Assembly (NCBI GenBank): GCA_047639575.1
Contig: JBLIOB010000304.1
Coordinates: 1 to 5,155 of the forward strand
DNA: 5,155 nt
Reading direction: 5' to 3'
Source of the DNA: JBLIOB01 sp047639575
GTDB taxonomy: Bacteria > Bacteroidota > Bacteroidia > Flavobacteriales_D > Parvicellaceae
The notes under the pieces are model-generated. The model did no database searches. It saw only the letters and a program-made list of their open reading frames with translations, and was not told the DNA's origin. A program made the position numbers and the translations under genes. Positions within the stretch are counted from its first letter, which is position 1, and each line of letters starts with the position of its first letter. Positions 5,053 to 5,155 of this stretch are shown here, piece after piece.

Positions 5053-5155
5053 GACAATGGGATTATCAACTCCATAAAGGTACCATTTCTATTTTCCCAA
5101 GACACAGTTCCTGATAATTTACCTGCGAGTGAGTCAATCAATTTTTAGCCAAATG
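5049..5155 (-). CDS. histidine kinase C-terminal end (partial), interrupted by an in-frame TAA
   Basis: On the - strand, the frame ending at TGA (5051-5049) reads FG, then TAA (5147-5145), then KLIDSLAGKLSGTVSW, and continues to ENRNGTFMELIIPLS. This is the last part of a HATPase_c domain. Kinases of the HisKA_2/HWE type commonly end '(S)LGL(K/Q)L(I/V)..L...L.G.......GT...I..P', so the stop sits where leucine is expected. A single T-to-A change, TTA to TAA, would explain it. The stop TGA overlaps the TTG start of the LytTR gene, the arrangement expected for a kinase-regulator pair. Either the kinase lacks its last ~31 residues, or the base is an error. The sensor part lies beyond the window, so the signal is unknown. 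Confidence 0.55.

Overview
This window looks like a chromosomal segment of a Bacteroidota bacterium, probably Flavobacteriia-like. Three things point there: an AT-rich composition without Shine-Dalgarno sequences, a short primary sigma factor starting MRQLKITKQ and lacking region 1.1, and small lipoproteins beside a REC-LytTR regulator. Assignment below phylum level is a guess.

Positions 1-2362 hold a housekeeping block on the + strand. It contains the last codons of what is probably pnp, a strong intrinsic terminator, a long leader, rpoD, a second strong terminator, and rpe. Each intergenic gap on either side of rpoD carries one copy of a structured palindromic repeat (118-228 and 1455-1580). 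Both copies fold as an outer stem enclosing three hairpins. The middle hairpin is conserved in sequence. The two side hairpins differ in sequence but still base-pair.

Positions 2364-3211 hold a two-gene operon on the - strand with a 4-base ATGA overlap. The upstream gene encodes a 117-residue lipoprotein with two cysteines in its mature domain. The downstream gene encodes a 165-residue lipoprotein that looks like a lone MCE/MlaD domain. It converges on rpe with only one base between the stop codons. A divergent intergenic region (3212-3388) separates this operon from a + strand gene for a 301-residue secreted protein of unknown family.

Positions 4342-5155 hold a two-component system on the - strand. 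A REC-LytTR response regulator starts at TTG, overlapping by 4 bases (TTGA) the stop of an upstream histidine kinase. Only the kinase's last ~35 codons are in the window, and they carry an in-frame TAA where a leucine codon is expected, so the kinase may be truncated. A 65-nt imperfect hairpin lies between the convergent stops of the 301-residue protein and the regulator and runs into the regulator's last codons.

The most interesting items are the covarying cloverleaf repeats around rpoD, the interrupted kinase, and the lipoprotein-type MCE protein with its coupled partner. I found no complete transposase, no CRISPR array, and no tRNA or rRNA gene.
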